Of a stretch of DNA of 64,000 bases, positions 43,627-52,846 are shown one piece after another (the stretch's first letter is position 1; each line of letters opens with the position of its first letter). The notes below the pieces were generated by a model, which was not told where the DNA came from, made no database searches, and was given only the letters and a program-made list of their open reading frames with translations. Source of the stretch: Lysobacter sp. FW306-1B-D06B (GTDB lineage: Bacteria; Pseudomonadota; Gammaproteobacteria; Xanthomonadales; Xanthomonadaceae). The position numbers were made by a program, and so were the translations under genes. The stretch is from NCBI RefSeq assembly GCF_038446665.1, contig NZ_CP151802.1:1798001-1862000 (forward strand), read 5' to 3'.

Positions 43627-43663
43627 CAGACACCTCCTAAAAGTTTTGTTTTCCGGGGCATAA

Positions 43664-44695
<1,032 letters not shown>

Positions 44696-44700
44696 GGGCC

Positions 44701-44760
44701 TTTTCCCTCTCCCTGGCCGCCTTCGGCGGCCTATCCCTCTCCCGCAAGGGGAGAGGGATG
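44701..44760. repeat. CCCTCTCCC-type intergenic repeat with two hairpins
   Basis: Contains a GGCCGCC-TTC-GGCGGCC hairpin (44715-44731) and a CCCTCTCCC-GCAA-GGGGAGAGGG hairpin (44735-44757), the second very like the one at 4345-4366. It lies 6 bp after pip and in front of the convergent Nudix gene, and may terminate both. It is a member of the dispersed family noted at 4215-4378 and 12339-12361. Confidence 0.7.
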
Positions 44761-44791
44761 TGGGGCAGTTGCGAGAAGCGAGTCGAAACGC

Positions 44792-45358
44792 TCAGCCCGC
44801 CGGCGACCCGTCCGGGTTGTGCTCGATCATCCACAGCCCCGCCCAGAGCTTGAGGTCGAGCTCGTAGCCTTCGCGCTGCTTCTGCATCAGCCACGCCGGC
44901 GCCTGCGCGCGCGGGACTTCGTGCACGGTGATGTTCTCGTTGTCGATGCCGCCGCCTGCGCCGACTCGTGTGAGGTCGCGGGCCCGCACGAAGGCGATGC
45001 GCTCGCTGCTCATGCCGGCCGAGGTCGGCCCCACCAGCAGCACTTCCAGGCGTTTGGCGGCCCAGCCGGTTTCCTCGATCAGCTCGCGGCCGGCGGCGGC
45101 TTCCAGCGTGTCGGTTGCGCGGTCGTCGCCGACCAGGCCGGCCGGCATCTCGATCGTCGGCGCGCCCAGCGGGATGCGGTACTGCTCCACGAACAGCACC
45201 TTGTCGTCCGGCGTCACCGCGATGACGATCACCGCCATGCCGTCGCCGTGAGTGCGCTCGACGTACTCCCAGCGACCGCGCCGCAGCATGCGCAGCCACG
45301 GGCCTTCGTACAGGGTTTCGAGCGGTTCCTCGACGTGTTCGGTGGCGGGATCGGTCAT
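44792..45358 (-). CDS. Nudix hydrolase, ADP-ribose pyrophosphatase-like
   Basis: Nudix-family protein of 188 aa. The box is less canonical than in NudE: GLVGDDRATDTLEAAAGRELIEETGWAAK spans about residues 74-102, with RELIEETGW carrying the catalytic glutamates. FVEQYRIPLGAPTIEMPAGL upstream is typical of ADP-ribose/GDP-mannose pyrophosphatases (NudF/NudK class). DNENITVHEVPRAQAPAWL and LKLWAGLWMIEH follow in the C-terminus. It is the last gene of a minus-strand set with the exonuclease gene, 30 bp apart. The substrate is not determinable. Confidence 0.88.
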   Translation of the reverse strand: MTDPATEHVEEPLETLYEGPWLRMLRRGRWEYVERTHGDGMAVIVIAVTPDDKVLFVEQYRIPLGAPTIEMPAGLVGDDRATDTLEAAAGRELIEETGWAAKRLEVLLVGPTSAGMSSERIAFVRARDLTRVGAGGGIDNENITVHEVPRAQAPAWLMQKQREGYELDLKLWAGLWMIEHNPDGSPAG

Positions 45359-45388
45359 CGGTGTCGGCGGTGGGTGCGGTGGCCGATG

Positions 45389-46324
45389 CTACGACGGAAG
45401 CTGTGACGGGGCGAAGTCGAGCCCGGCCGACTGGTACAACCTGCGTCGCGTCATCGGGCCGAAGCGCAGCCCGTCGCAGAGCGCGCCGAGGATCGCCGCA
45501 TCGGCGCGACCCCGCACGAAATGCAGCGAGGTTTCGCCCAGCGGTGCATCCAGTGCGATGGTCGTGAGCTGGCGGCACAGCAGCGCCTGTTCGCGATGCT
45601 GGCGCAGCTTCGCGGCCGTGGATCCCGCGCCGCGCAGGCGCAGGAACGGCACTTCCTCCACGCGTTCCAGCAGCGCGTCGAGCGTGCCGAAATGCCCCAG
45701 CAGCGCCGCCGCCGTCTTCGCGCCGATGCCGGGCACGCCGGGGATGTTGTCGACGGCATCGCCGGTGAGGGCGAGGTAGTCGGCGATCTGATGCGCGTGC
45801 ACGCCGTGGCGTTTCGGCACGCCGGCGGCGCCCCAGCGCTGGCCCTTGGCGAAGTCCCACTGCTCGTCGTGTTCGCCCAACAGCTGCGAGAGGTCCTTGT
45901 CGGCCGAGACGATCACCGAGCGGAACCCGTGCATGCGCGCGGCTGTCGCCGCAGTGCCGATGAGATCATCGGCCTCGTATTCGCCGTGCGCGAGCACCGC
46001 AAGCCCCAGCGCCTCGCACAGCTGCCGGCAATGCACGAACTGGCGCTTGAGCTCTTCCGGCGCCGGCTCGCGATTGGCCTTGTAGGCCGGGTAGAGCGTG
46101 TTGCGGAAGCACGAGTCCAGCGCTTCGTCGAACGCGATGGCGATGTGCTGTGGGCGCGCGCGGTCGAGCAGCTCCAGCAGGAAGCGGGCGAAGCCGTGCA
46201 CGGCGTTGGTCGGCCAGCCTTCCGTGTCGTGGAACTCGTTGGGCATGGAATGCCAGGCACGGAACACGTACAGGCTGGCGTCCACCAGATAGAGCGTGCC
46301 GCCGGCCGCGGGTGCCGCGCTCAC
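45389..46324 (-). CDS. 5'-3' exonuclease, DNA polymerase I N-terminal type
   Basis: Stand-alone flap-nuclease-family protein of 311 aa. The N-terminus GTLYLVDASLYVFRAWHSMP, AIAFDEALDSCFRN and TLYPAYKANREPAPEEL match the PIN-like catalytic domain. EADDLIGTAA and VSADKDLSQLL give the metal-binding acidic residues. The C-terminal helix-hairpin-helix DNA-binding part is LTGDAVDNIPGVPGIGAKTAAALL. It resembles the 5' nuclease domain of Pol I and E. coli ExoIX, but is a separate gene; the chromosomal polA is presumably elsewhere. It overlaps the nitroreductase gene by 4 bases. Confidence 0.9.
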   Translation of the reverse strand: MSAAPAAGGTLYLVDASLYVFRAWHSMPNEFHDTEGWPTNAVHGFARFLLELLDRARPQHIAIAFDEALDSCFRNTLYPAYKANREPAPEELKRQFVHCRQLCEALGLAVLAHGEYEADDLIGTAATAARMHGFRSVIVSADKDLSQLLGEHDEQWDFAKGQRWGAAGVPKRHGVHAHQIADYLALTGDAVDNIPGVPGIGAKTAAALLGHFGTLDALLERVEEVPFLRLRGAGSTAAKLRQHREQALLCRQLTTIALDAPLGETSLHFVRGRADAAILGALCDGLRFGPMTRRRLYQSAGLDFAPSQLPS

Positions 46325-46923
46325 GTCGGGCTCCAGTGCGTCAGCAGGTCACGCGGATCGGGGCGCTCGCGCTCGGGCGCGTCCAGCTTCGGCGTGCCGA
46401 TGTGGATGAAGCCGACCACGCGCTCGTGCTCGCCCAGGCCCAGCCAGCCGTCCACCACCGGGTCGTAGGCCAGCCAGCCGGTCAGCCAGATCGCGCCGTA
46501 CCCCAGCGCCTGGGCGGCCTGGAGCAGGGCAAAGCAGACGCACGAGGCGGTGGAAAACCGCTCCGATTCAGGAATCTTTTCGTCCGGCCCGAAGCGGCCG
46601 ATGACCGCCACGACCAGCGGCGCGTGCGAGAATCGCAGCCGGTCCTTTTCGTACACCGCTTCGCTGGCCTCCGGGTCGCGCTCGCGGCTGCGGGCGGCCA
46701 GGCGCTCGCCGAAGGCATGCCGGGCCTCGCCACGGAAGCTCAGGAAGCGGAACGGCACCCGCTTGCCGTGGTCCGGCACGCGCACGGCCGACTGGAGCAG
46801 GCGCAGGAGGGTCTCGGAGTCGGGCGCAGGCTCGCCGAGCTGCTTCGGCGGGACCGACCGACGGGCGTCCAGGGAGGCCAGGGCGAGGTCGATTTGCTGG
46901 GGGTCAGAAGTGTTTAGCGACAT
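46321..46923 (-). CDS. Nitroreductase-family flavoprotein, YdjA-like
   Basis: Putative FMN-dependent oxidoreductase of 200 aa. Visible features are SLDARRSVPPKQLGEP (N-terminal FMN contact), LLRLLQSAVRVPDHGKRVPFRFL, APLVVAVIGRF, STASCVCFALLQAAQALGYGAIWLTGW and HIGTPKLDAPERERPDPRDLL. The length and short form fit the YdjA subclass, which reduces nitro or quinone compounds poorly in vitro. The role in the cell is unknown. The TGA of this gene overlaps the ATG of the exonuclease, so they are co-translated. Confidence 0.88.
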   Translation of the reverse strand: MSLNTSDPQQIDLALASLDARRSVPPKQLGEPAPDSETLLRLLQSAVRVPDHGKRVPFRFLSFRGEARHAFGERLAARSRERDPEASEAVYEKDRLRFSHAPLVVAVIGRFGPDEKIPESERFSTASCVCFALLQAAQALGYGAIWLTGWLAYDPVVDGWLGLGEHERVVGFIHIGTPKLDAPERERPDPRDLLTHWSPT

Positions 46924-47033
46924 CAGTCACAATTGTTCAAAGAGGGCCTGCAAGACGGTGTCGTATCTTGCCACTATGTGCCGGGGAACTGCCGGCGCAC
47001 GGCACGTTCGGTCCTAGTTACAGGGGAACACAG

Positions 47034-49307
47034 GTGTCCGGCTACCCGCACGGCGTCGCTCAAGCCACGCGTACCGATCCCTTGCGCGTGCTCGAAGAAA
47101 TCAAGCGCCAGTCTCTGGAGGCGCTCGGCGGTCTGCCGGGTTCGCTTTACGGGCCTGTGGAAGATGCCCTGAAGGTGGCCCTGCTCAAGGGCGACGGCAA
47201 GACCAATCATTACGAAGAACAGGCCGCGCTGTGGGTGCTGCGCCAGCACCAGGCCTCGCACGTCATGAAGTACCGCCAGCAGGTGGCGCAGGCGTTCGAC
47301 GACTTCCGCGCCCTGCGCATCCGCAGCGGCGGCGATGTCACCCTGCGCCTGGTCGATGAACAGCAACTGGAATACGAGCTCGCCAGCGGCCGCCTGAACG
47401 AGGCCCTCGTGGCGCGCTTCGCCCGCCCGCTGGATACACTGCAGACCCGTCTGCAGGCGTTGTCGGAGGCCATGCGCGTGCCGGCCGGCATCAATCCGAT
47501 CGGCCCGGAGCGCCTGGTCCAGGCGTTCTCGCAGACGCTGCTGGACGCACAGGTGCCCGACACCTTGCGCGGCCGCCTGTTCCGTCATTACGAAACCGAC
47601 CTGATCCGCCTGCTGGGCGATCTGTACGCGCGCATCAACGCGCTGCTCGCCAGCTCCGGTTACGGCGCCCCGATGGCGCCGCGCCCGCCGCAGGACGAGT
47701 TCCGCCGCGAGCCGGTCGTGCCGCCGCCCGCGCCGGTGTACGGCGGCGGTGGTTATGGCGCCCCTGGCTACGTGGCGCCGCAGGACGGCCTCGGCGGTTA
47801 TGCCGGCGGCTATGCGCCCGGCCCGGGCGGCGCCCCGGTGTCCCAGCCCGACATCGCGGCGATGGCGCAGGAACTGGCCCAGCTGCGCAGCCAGTTGCAC
47901 GCGTGGCGCGAATCGATCGCGCGCGGCGACGTGGCCTCCGGCGGCACGGCTGGGCAGCCCGACCGCCCGGTGATGCAGCGCCGCGAAATGCGCGTGGACG
48001 AAATCCTCAGCGTCGCTTCGCTGCTGCAGGCCGAGCCGCCGGATGCATTCGCACGCGCGCTGGCCGTGACCGGCCGCCTGGGTGAGACGATCCGCGACCA
48101 TCTGCAGGACGGCGCGCGCCGGTTGGGCCTCAATCCCGACCAGGCCTGCTTCAGTCCGGAAGAGGAAGACGCGATCGACCTGGTCGCGATGCTGTTCGAC
48201 TCGCTGTTCCGCCACAACGCACTGCAGGACCGTGCGCGCCGTCTGTACGCGCGACTGGTGCTGCCGTACGTCAAGGTCGCGCTCACCGACAACGCCGTGT
48301 TCGTCAAGCGCGAACACCCCGCGCGCCGCCTGCTCGATGCCATCACCGAAGCCTGCGAAGGCAACGACGGCGAGACGCCGCAGGACCGCGAACTGCTCGA
48401 CCGCGCCACCGAGGTTTCGCAGCGCGTCGTGGCCGACTACAACGAAGACCTGGCGGTGTTCGAACTCGCCCATGCCGAGCTCGATGCACTGCTTGCGCAG
48501 CAGCGCCGCCGTTTCGAACTGCAGGAGCAGCGCGCCGCCAAGGCCACCTACGGCCGCGAACGTCTGGGCGCCGCACGCGCTCAGGCGGAAAACGCGCTGG
48601 AAGAGCGCCTGGGCGATACGACGCTGACGCAGGCGGTGGCCGATTTCCTCGCGATGCCCTGGCGCCACCACGTCGTGCAGACCTTGCTGCGCGACAACGC
48701 CGATCCGCGCCGCCACGCCGAGGCGATCGCCCTGGGCGACGCGCTGGTGATGGCCGACCGCCTGGCCGAGCAGAATCGCGGCGCCGAACTGGCCGACCAG
48801 CTGCTCGCCCTGCAGCCTTCGATCATCGAATGCCTGGCCAGCTCCGGCCTGGACGACAGCGCCGCCCAGCACGGCATGGCCGGCCTGGTGCGCGCGCTGG
48901 CGACGCCGGACACGCCGCGACGCCAACGGCCGGCGCCGCCGCTGTCGATGCCGGAGGACGACGCCGGCGAAGCCGAGCGTCGCCTGTGGCTGGTCGGCGG
49001 TACCGACACGGTCCGTCACGACCCTCTGCTTGCCGAGCGCATGCGCACGCTCGATGTCGGCGACTGGCTGCGCCTGACCAACGCCGAAGGCGAGACGACG
49101 GCGGTCAAGATCGCATGGCTGAGCCCGCTCACGTCGCGCTACCTGCTGGTGAATCGCCGCGGCCTGCGCGTGCTGGTCGCCTCGGCGGAAGAACTGTCCG
49201 CCCTGGCCGGCGCCGGCCGCCTCACCGTCGGCGCCGAACGCACGGCCTTCGACGAGGCGATGCGTCAGGTGCGCCGCCATCTGGACAGGGGAACGGGGAC
49301 GCGCTGA
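47034..49307 (+). CDS. Large DUF1631-domain protein
   Basis: Protein of 757 aa from the GTG at 47034, chosen because AGGGGAA lies just upstream; an in-frame ATG at 46968 would add 22 residues without a ribosome-binding site. The N-terminal half is helical (LEEIKRQSLEALGGLPGSLYGPVEDALKVALL, AALWVLRQHQASHVMKYRQQ). A glycine/proline/tyrosine-rich linker is at about residues 225-275, and the C-terminal DUF1631 region includes DAIDLVAMLFDSLF, ALQDRARRLYARLVLPYVKVAL, FVKREHPARRLLDAITEACEG and a final beta-rich part with RYLLVNRRGLRVLVAS. The family function is not established. It has its own promoter region (46924-47033), divergent from the nitroreductase. Confidence 0.85.
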   Translation: MSGYPHGVAQATRTDPLRVLEEIKRQSLEALGGLPGSLYGPVEDALKVALLKGDGKTNHYEEQAALWVLRQHQASHVMKYRQQVAQAFDDFRALRIRSGGDVTLRLVDEQQLEYELASGRLNEALVARFARPLDTLQTRLQALSEAMRVPAGINPIGPERLVQAFSQTLLDAQVPDTLRGRLFRHYETDLIRLLGDLYARINALLASSGYGAPMAPRPPQDEFRREPVVPPPAPVYGGGGYGAPGYVAPQDGLGGYAGGYAPGPGGAPVSQPDIAAMAQELAQLRSQLHAWRESIARGDVASGGTAGQPDRPVMQRREMRVDEILSVASLLQAEPPDAFARALAVTGRLGETIRDHLQDGARRLGLNPDQACFSPEEEDAIDLVAMLFDSLFRHNALQDRARRLYARLVLPYVKVALTDNAVFVKREHPARRLLDAITEACEGNDGETPQDRELLDRATEVSQRVVADYNEDLAVFELAHAELDALLAQQRRRFELQEQRAAKATYGRERLGAARAQAENALEERLGDTTLTQAVADFLAMPWRHHVVQTLLRDNADPRRHAEAIALGDALVMADRLAEQNRGAELADQLLALQPSIIECLASSGLDDSAAQHGMAGLVRALATPDTPRRQRPAPPLSMPEDDAGEAERRLWLVGGTDTVRHDPLLAERMRTLDVGDWLRLTNAEGETTAVKIAWLSPLTSRYLLVNRRGLRVLVASAEELSALAGAGRLTVGAERTAFDEAMRQVRRHLDRGTGTR

Positions 49308-49364
49308 GCGGCGTCCTCGTCGTCTACGCGAATCGCGGCATGCGCGCAGCGCGCGCAATCCTTA

Positions 49365-50501
49365 CTACGTAGCCGCGATCACCGCCGGCGCCATCACGCG
49401 TTCCGGCCACACTGTCTTCGCCAGCAGCTCGTCGTCCCAATCCAGTGCGAGCCGTCCTTCGCGCGAAGCGTCTTCGGTGACGAACAAGCTCACGAAGTTG
49501 AGCACATTGCGCGCATACATCTCGCTGGCGTGCACCGCCCCCATGCTGGCGAGGTTGAGCGGGCCCGCGACCAGGACTCCGCCGCTTTCGATGTTTTCGC
49601 CGGGACGCGTGAGTTCGCAGTTGCCGCCGGTTTCGGCCGCGAGGTCGACGATCACGCTGCCCGGGCGCATGCCGGCGACCATCGCGGCAGTGACGATCTT
49701 CGGCGCAGGACGGCCCGGCACAGCGGCCGTGCAGACGATCACATCGACGTTCTTCAGGTGTTCGGCAAGACGACGCTGCTGTTCGGCGCGCTCCTCGTCG
49801 GTAAGCGCACGGGCGTAGCCGCCTTCGCCTGCGGCGCTGACGCCCAGGTCGAGAAATTTTCCACCGAGCGACTCGATCTGTTCGCGCGTTTCCGGGCGCA
49901 CGTCGAAGCCTTCGACCTGGGCGCCCAGGCGCTTGGCCGTGGCAATGGCCTGCAGGCCCGCCACGCCCGCGCCGACGATCAGCACCTTGGACGGGCGGAT
50001 CGTGCCGGCGGCCGTGGTGAGCATCGGGAAGAAGCGCGGCGCCAGTTGCGCGGCGATCAGCACGGCCTTGTAGCCGGCCATGCCGGCCTGCGAACTGAGC
50101 ACGTCCATCGCCTGCGCGCGCGTGGTGCGCGGCAGGCGTTCGAGCGGGAAGGCGAGCAGCTTGCGCGCGTTGATGGCCTCGCCGCGCGCGGCATCGGATT
50201 GCGGGGCGAGCAGGCCGACGACGGCCGTGCCTTCGCGCAACGACGTCAGCGTCTGCGGCGAAGGCGGCTGCACGCAGAGCACGACATCGGCTTCGCCCAG
50301 TGCGGCGTTCGCGTCGGCGACGAGTTCCGCACCGGCGTCCGCGTAGGCCTCGTCGGTGAAGGCCGCGAGCCGTCCGGCACCGCGCTGCAAGCGCACGCGT
50401 GCGCCGCGTGCGACGAGCTTCTTGCAGGTTTCGGGCGTCAATGCGACGCGGCGCTCGCCGCTTGCGGTTTCGCTCGCCACGCCAATCGTGATGCCCGCCA
50501 T
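49365..50501 (-). CDS. pntAA: NAD(P) transhydrogenase, soluble alpha-1 subunit
   Basis: NAD(H)-binding part of the proton-translocating transhydrogenase that couples hydride transfer between NADH and NADP to proton movement. The 378-aa product starts MAGITIGVASETASGERRVALTPE. RPSKVLIVGAGVAGLQAIATAKRLGA is the Rossmann motif, and VIVDLAAETGGNCELTRPGE completes the fold. It lacks the membrane segments that E. coli PntA has at its C-terminus; these are supplied by the separate pntAB gene at 52547. It is encoded on the opposite strand to pntAB-pntB, with an ECF sigma cassette between. The upstream DUF3106 gene ends 68 bp before it. Confidence 0.95.
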   Translation of the reverse strand: MAGITIGVASETASGERRVALTPETCKKLVARGARVRLQRGAGRLAAFTDEAYADAGAELVADANAALGEADVVLCVQPPSPQTLTSLREGTAVVGLLAPQSDAARGEAINARKLLAFPLERLPRTTRAQAMDVLSSQAGMAGYKAVLIAAQLAPRFFPMLTTAAGTIRPSKVLIVGAGVAGLQAIATAKRLGAQVEGFDVRPETREQIESLGGKFLDLGVSAAGEGGYARALTDEERAEQQRRLAEHLKNVDVIVCTAAVPGRPAPKIVTAAMVAGMRPGSVIVDLAAETGGNCELTRPGENIESGGVLVAGPLNLASMGAVHASEMYARNVLNFVSLFVTEDASREGRLALDWDDELLAKTVWPERVMAPAVIAAT

Positions 50502-50569
50502 GCTCCGCTCCCCGAACCGGTTGTCATCGCATCCTAGCGGAAGCGACGCGGGCGGTGCGACGGTGCGGC

Positions 50570-51025
50570 TTAGTCGCGCGGCGGCCGGCCGGGCGGCATG
50601 TCGGCCGGCGCGGGGTTGGCCTTCACCCAGTCGCGGCGCTGGTCGGGCGTCATGTCCCGCCACTGCGCCTTCAATGCCTTGCGCTGCGGTTCGTCGAGCG
50701 TGCGCATCTTCGCGAACAGGGCGCGGGTCTGCTCGCGCTGCTCCGGGCTCATGCTTTCCCAGCGCTGCATGCCGTGGCGCGCGCGCTGGCGCTGCTCGGG
50801 CGTCATCTGCTGCCAGCGCTGTGCGCGGTCGAGCATGCGCTGGCGGCCGTCGGGCTGTGCGTTCCAGCGATCGCGCATCGGTGCGATCAGCGTCTCGCGC
50901 TGCGCCGGGGTGAGCTGCTCCCATGCCGGCAACGGCTTGGCGGCGGGCGGGTTGGCGGCCAGCAATGGCGCGCTGGCGAACATCAGCGCGAAGGCGAAAA
51001 CGCGGGAAAGCACGAAGGTGCGCAT
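50570..51025 (-). CDS. Periplasmic DUF3106-domain protein
   Basis: Protein of 151 aa with a signal peptide (residues 1-23, PLLAAN). The mature protein is a repeat of short motifs built around LTPAQRETLIAPMRDRW, MTPEQRQRARHGMQRW, MSPEQREQTRALFAKM and MTPDQRRDWVKANP, with tryptophans at helix ends, typical of DUF3106. Its gene follows the anti-sigma-like gene by only one base and belongs to the ECF sigma cassette. In beta-proteobacteria a similar sigma-DUF3619-DUF3106 set occurs. Function is unknown; an envelope-stress role is possible. Confidence 0.85.
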   Translation of the reverse strand: MRTFVLSRVFAFALMFASAPLLAANPPAAKPLPAWEQLTPAQRETLIAPMRDRWNAQPDGRQRMLDRAQRWQQMTPEQRQRARHGMQRWESMSPEQREQTRALFAKMRTLDEPQRKALKAQWRDMTPDQRRDWVKANPAPADMPPGRPPRD

Positions 51026-51026
51026 G

Positions 51027-51434
51027 TCACGGCTCCAGGGTCGGCACGGCGTCGTCGTTGGACGCCAGCCACAGGTACAGGTCGGGGTTTTCGTCGAGCG
51101 CGGCGATGGCGGTGTCGGTATCGAAGGCGGTGTTGGACTCGCTCGTCGCGCTCGCCACGGCGGCCGCGGACGGTGCGGGCGCCGGCGCCTGCGACGGACG
51201 CAGCTGCAGTCCGATCGCGACGGCGAACACCGCCGCCAGGCCGCTGCCGAGCACCCAGTTCAGGCCGCGGCGCGGTTCGCGCTCCACGGCCGGCCGTGCG
51301 GCGGCCTGCCGCGCGACGCGCAGGCGCGCGCGGGTGGGCGAGGAGACCTGCGCCACCGCCTGCGCGTGCAACGCGCGCATGGTCTGGTCGAAACGGTCGT
51401 CGCTGCGGTTCATCGGTTCGTGCTCGCGTGTCAT
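51027..51434 (-). CDS. Single-pass membrane protein, probable anti-sigma partner (DUF3619-like)
   Basis: Protein of 135 aa. The cytoplasmic N-terminus MTREHEPMNRSDDRFDQTMR and ALHAQAVAQVSSPTRARLRVARQAA is charged and helical. One TM segment is at about residues 66-82 (LNWVLGSGLAAVFAVAIGL), and the exported part is acidic (SNTAFDTDTAIAALDENPDLYLWLASNDD). The layout, and its start overlapping the sigma-factor stop (ATGA), fit an anti-sigma or sigma-regulating membrane protein, though no zinc motif is present. A looser match to DUF3619 is likely. This role is inferred from architecture and position. Confidence 0.65.
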   Translation of the reverse strand: MTREHEPMNRSDDRFDQTMRALHAQAVAQVSSPTRARLRVARQAAARPAVEREPRRGLNWVLGSGLAAVFAVAIGLQLRPSQAPAPAPSAAAVASATSESNTAFDTDTAIAALDENPDLYLWLASNDDAVPTLEP

Positions 51435-52045
51435 CGCCAATCCTCCAGTTGCCGCTGCAGCGCTTCGCGTGCGCGCGACAGATGGGTCTTCACCGCGCCT
51501 TCGCTGCAGCCCATCGCCCGCGCGGTCGTGGCGACGTCGAGTTCTTCCAGCACGCGCAGGCTGAACGCCTCGCGCTGCCGGGCCGGGAGTTTGCCCAGCG
51601 CATCGGCCAGCTTGCCGTAGGCCTCGCGGCCTTCGTGGGCACGCGAGGGGTCGGGTGCGTCGTCGGCCCAGTCCAGCGCGCTGTCCTCGCGCTCCGGCGC
51701 GGGCATCAGCCAGCGCAGGCGGAACGTGCGGCGACGCTGCACGTCGACGATGCGGCTGCGCAGGATGCTCCAGAACAGCGGCGTCCATTCCTGCGCCGGG
51801 CGCTCGCGGTAGGCGAGCATCTTCATCATCGCGTCCTGCACCGCATCCAGCGCGTCGTCGCGATGGCGCAGGCCCAGTTCGGCGAAGCGGAATGCGCGCG
51901 TGCCGATGCCGGACAGGAACTCTTCCAGCGACGCCGGCAGGCGCACCGGCGCCGCCTCCGGAGAGGAAGCGGCGCGGGCGTGTGCGTCGGCCGGTGCGGC
52001 GGTCAGCACGTCGTCTTCGGGTTCGCGGTTCACGCGTCGGAGCAT
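51431..52045 (-). CDS. ECF-type RNA polymerase sigma factor
   Basis: Sigma-70 family, extracytoplasmic-function group, 204 aa. Region 2 is visible as RAFRFAELGLRHRDDALDAVQDAMMKMLAY at about residues 50-79, followed by PLFWSILRSRIVDVQRRR (region 2.4-type). Region 4 is KLPARQREAFSLRVLEELDVATTARAMGCSEGAVKTHLSRAREAL near the C-terminus. An N-terminal low-complexity extension (residues 1-35) is unusual. It starts 12 bp after the repeat-protein gene and overlaps the anti-sigma-like gene. Regulon and signal are unknown. Confidence 0.9.
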   Translation of the reverse strand: MLRRVNREPEDDVLTAAPADAHARAASSPEAAPVRLPASLEEFLSGIGTRAFRFAELGLRHRDDALDAVQDAMMKMLAYRERPAQEWTPLFWSILRSRIVDVQRRRTFRLRWLMPAPEREDSALDWADDAPDPSRAHEGREAYGKLADALGKLPARQREAFSLRVLEELDVATTARAMGCSEGAVKTHLSRAREALQRQLEDWR

Positions 52046-52057
52046 AAGGGCTAAGAA

Positions 52058-52414
52058 TTAATCCCAGTGCGAACGATTCCAGCGGCGATCGAATCGGTCG
52101 CCCCTGCGGTCCCAGCGCGCCTGCGCGACGTCGCCGCGGCGGTCCAGCCGGCGGTCGATGCGGTCGCCCCTGGCGTCCAGCCGGGCGGCATTGCGCCAGT
52201 GGCCGAGCGCGGCCTGGCGGTCCGCGCGCAGGTCCAGGCGGTGGTCGATGCGGTCGCCCTTGCGGTCCAGCCGCGCTTCCACGCGTTCGCCCTTGCGGTC
52301 GAGGCGACGGTCCACACGATCGCCGAAGTCCCCCGCACTGGCCGCCGAAACGGCGCCGAGCGCCAGCAACCCGAGTCCCGTCAACAGCCAACGCCTGCGC
52401 GATGCGTGCTTCAT
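52058..52414 (-). CDS. Secreted Arg/Asp-repeat protein with 11-residue periodicity
   Basis: Predicted product of 118 aa with a signal peptide (about residues 1-27, ending AASAGD). The mature part is built of near-repeats of 11 residues: VDRRLDRKGER, VEARLDRKGDR, IDHRLDLRADR, then a less regular block, then IDRRLDRRGDV, AQARWDRRGDR and FDRRWNRSHWD. Arg and Asp alternate so that salt bridges could stabilise a long helix with an 11-residue turn pattern. I recognise no named family. It is the first gene of the ECF sigma cassette, 12 bp before the sigma gene. The repetition is unlikely to be chance because both spacing and residue type are conserved. Confidence 0.75.
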   Translation of the reverse strand: MKHASRRRWLLTGLGLLALGAVSAASAGDFGDRVDRRLDRKGERVEARLDRKGDRIDHRLDLRADRQAALGHWRNAARLDARGDRIDRRLDRRGDVAQARWDRRGDRFDRRWNRSHWD

Positions 52415-52546
52415 GGGTGCCTCCTCCTGATCGGCCCGGACGGGCCTTGCGGGAGGGGGAACGTCCCGCGTGCGGCGCGGTTGACACGACTGGCGCCGCG
52501 TTCATCGGCGGTTATGATGCGGATGACAATTGGACGGGGATGGGTG
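52415..52546. promoter_or_regulatory. Divergent promoter region between the sigma cassette and pntAB
   Basis: A 132-bp gap from which the sigma-factor cassette (leftward) and pntAB-pntB (rightward) both start. An AT-richer patch TTATGATGCGGATGACAATTGG lies at 52512-52533, just before pntAB; its last part overlaps an in-frame upstream ATG that was not chosen. Autoregulated ECF promoters often sit here, so an AAC/CGT-type motif is expected, but I did not find a convincing one. Confidence 0.35.
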
Positions 52547-52846
52547 ATGGGCGACGGGTTTGTGGCGCTGTACATCTTCATGCTGGCGGCTATCGCCGGG
52601 CACGTGATCATCTCGCGCGTGCCGGTGATCCTGCACACGCCGTTGATGTCGGGCTCCAACTTCATCCACGGCATCGTCCTGATCGGCGCGATGGTCGTCC
52701 TCGGTCACGCCGACACCACACTGGAAAAGGTCATCGGCTTCGTCGCCGTGCTGCTGGGCGCGGGCAACGCCGCCGGCGGCTACGTGGTGACCGAGCGCAT
52801 GCTGGAAATGTTCAAGACCAGCAAGAAGCCGGGGTCGAAGGCATGA
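52547..52846 (+). CDS. pntAB: NAD(P) transhydrogenase, membrane alpha-2 subunit
   Basis: Small proton-channel subunit of 99 aa with three helices, at about residues 5-25, 35-52 and 56-80. It matches the C-terminal membrane part of E. coli PntA (GFVALYIFMLAAIAGHVIISRVP, HTPLMSGSNFIHGIVLIGAMVV). The ATG at 52547 is preceded by GGGGATGG; an in-frame ATG at 52514 would add 11 residues. Its stop overlaps the pntB start (ATGA). The alpha-1 subunit gene that it must work with is 2 kb away on the other strand. Confidence 0.94.
   Translation: MGDGFVALYIFMLAAIAGHVIISRVPVILHTPLMSGSNFIHGIVLIGAMVVLGHADTTLEKVIGFVAVLLGAGNAAGGYVVTERMLEMFKTSKKPGSKA

Noticed and set aside
46974..49358. A 794-codon minus-strand frame opposite the DUF1631 gene
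   Set aside because: Shadow frame; no family signature and it spans the whole of a supported gene.
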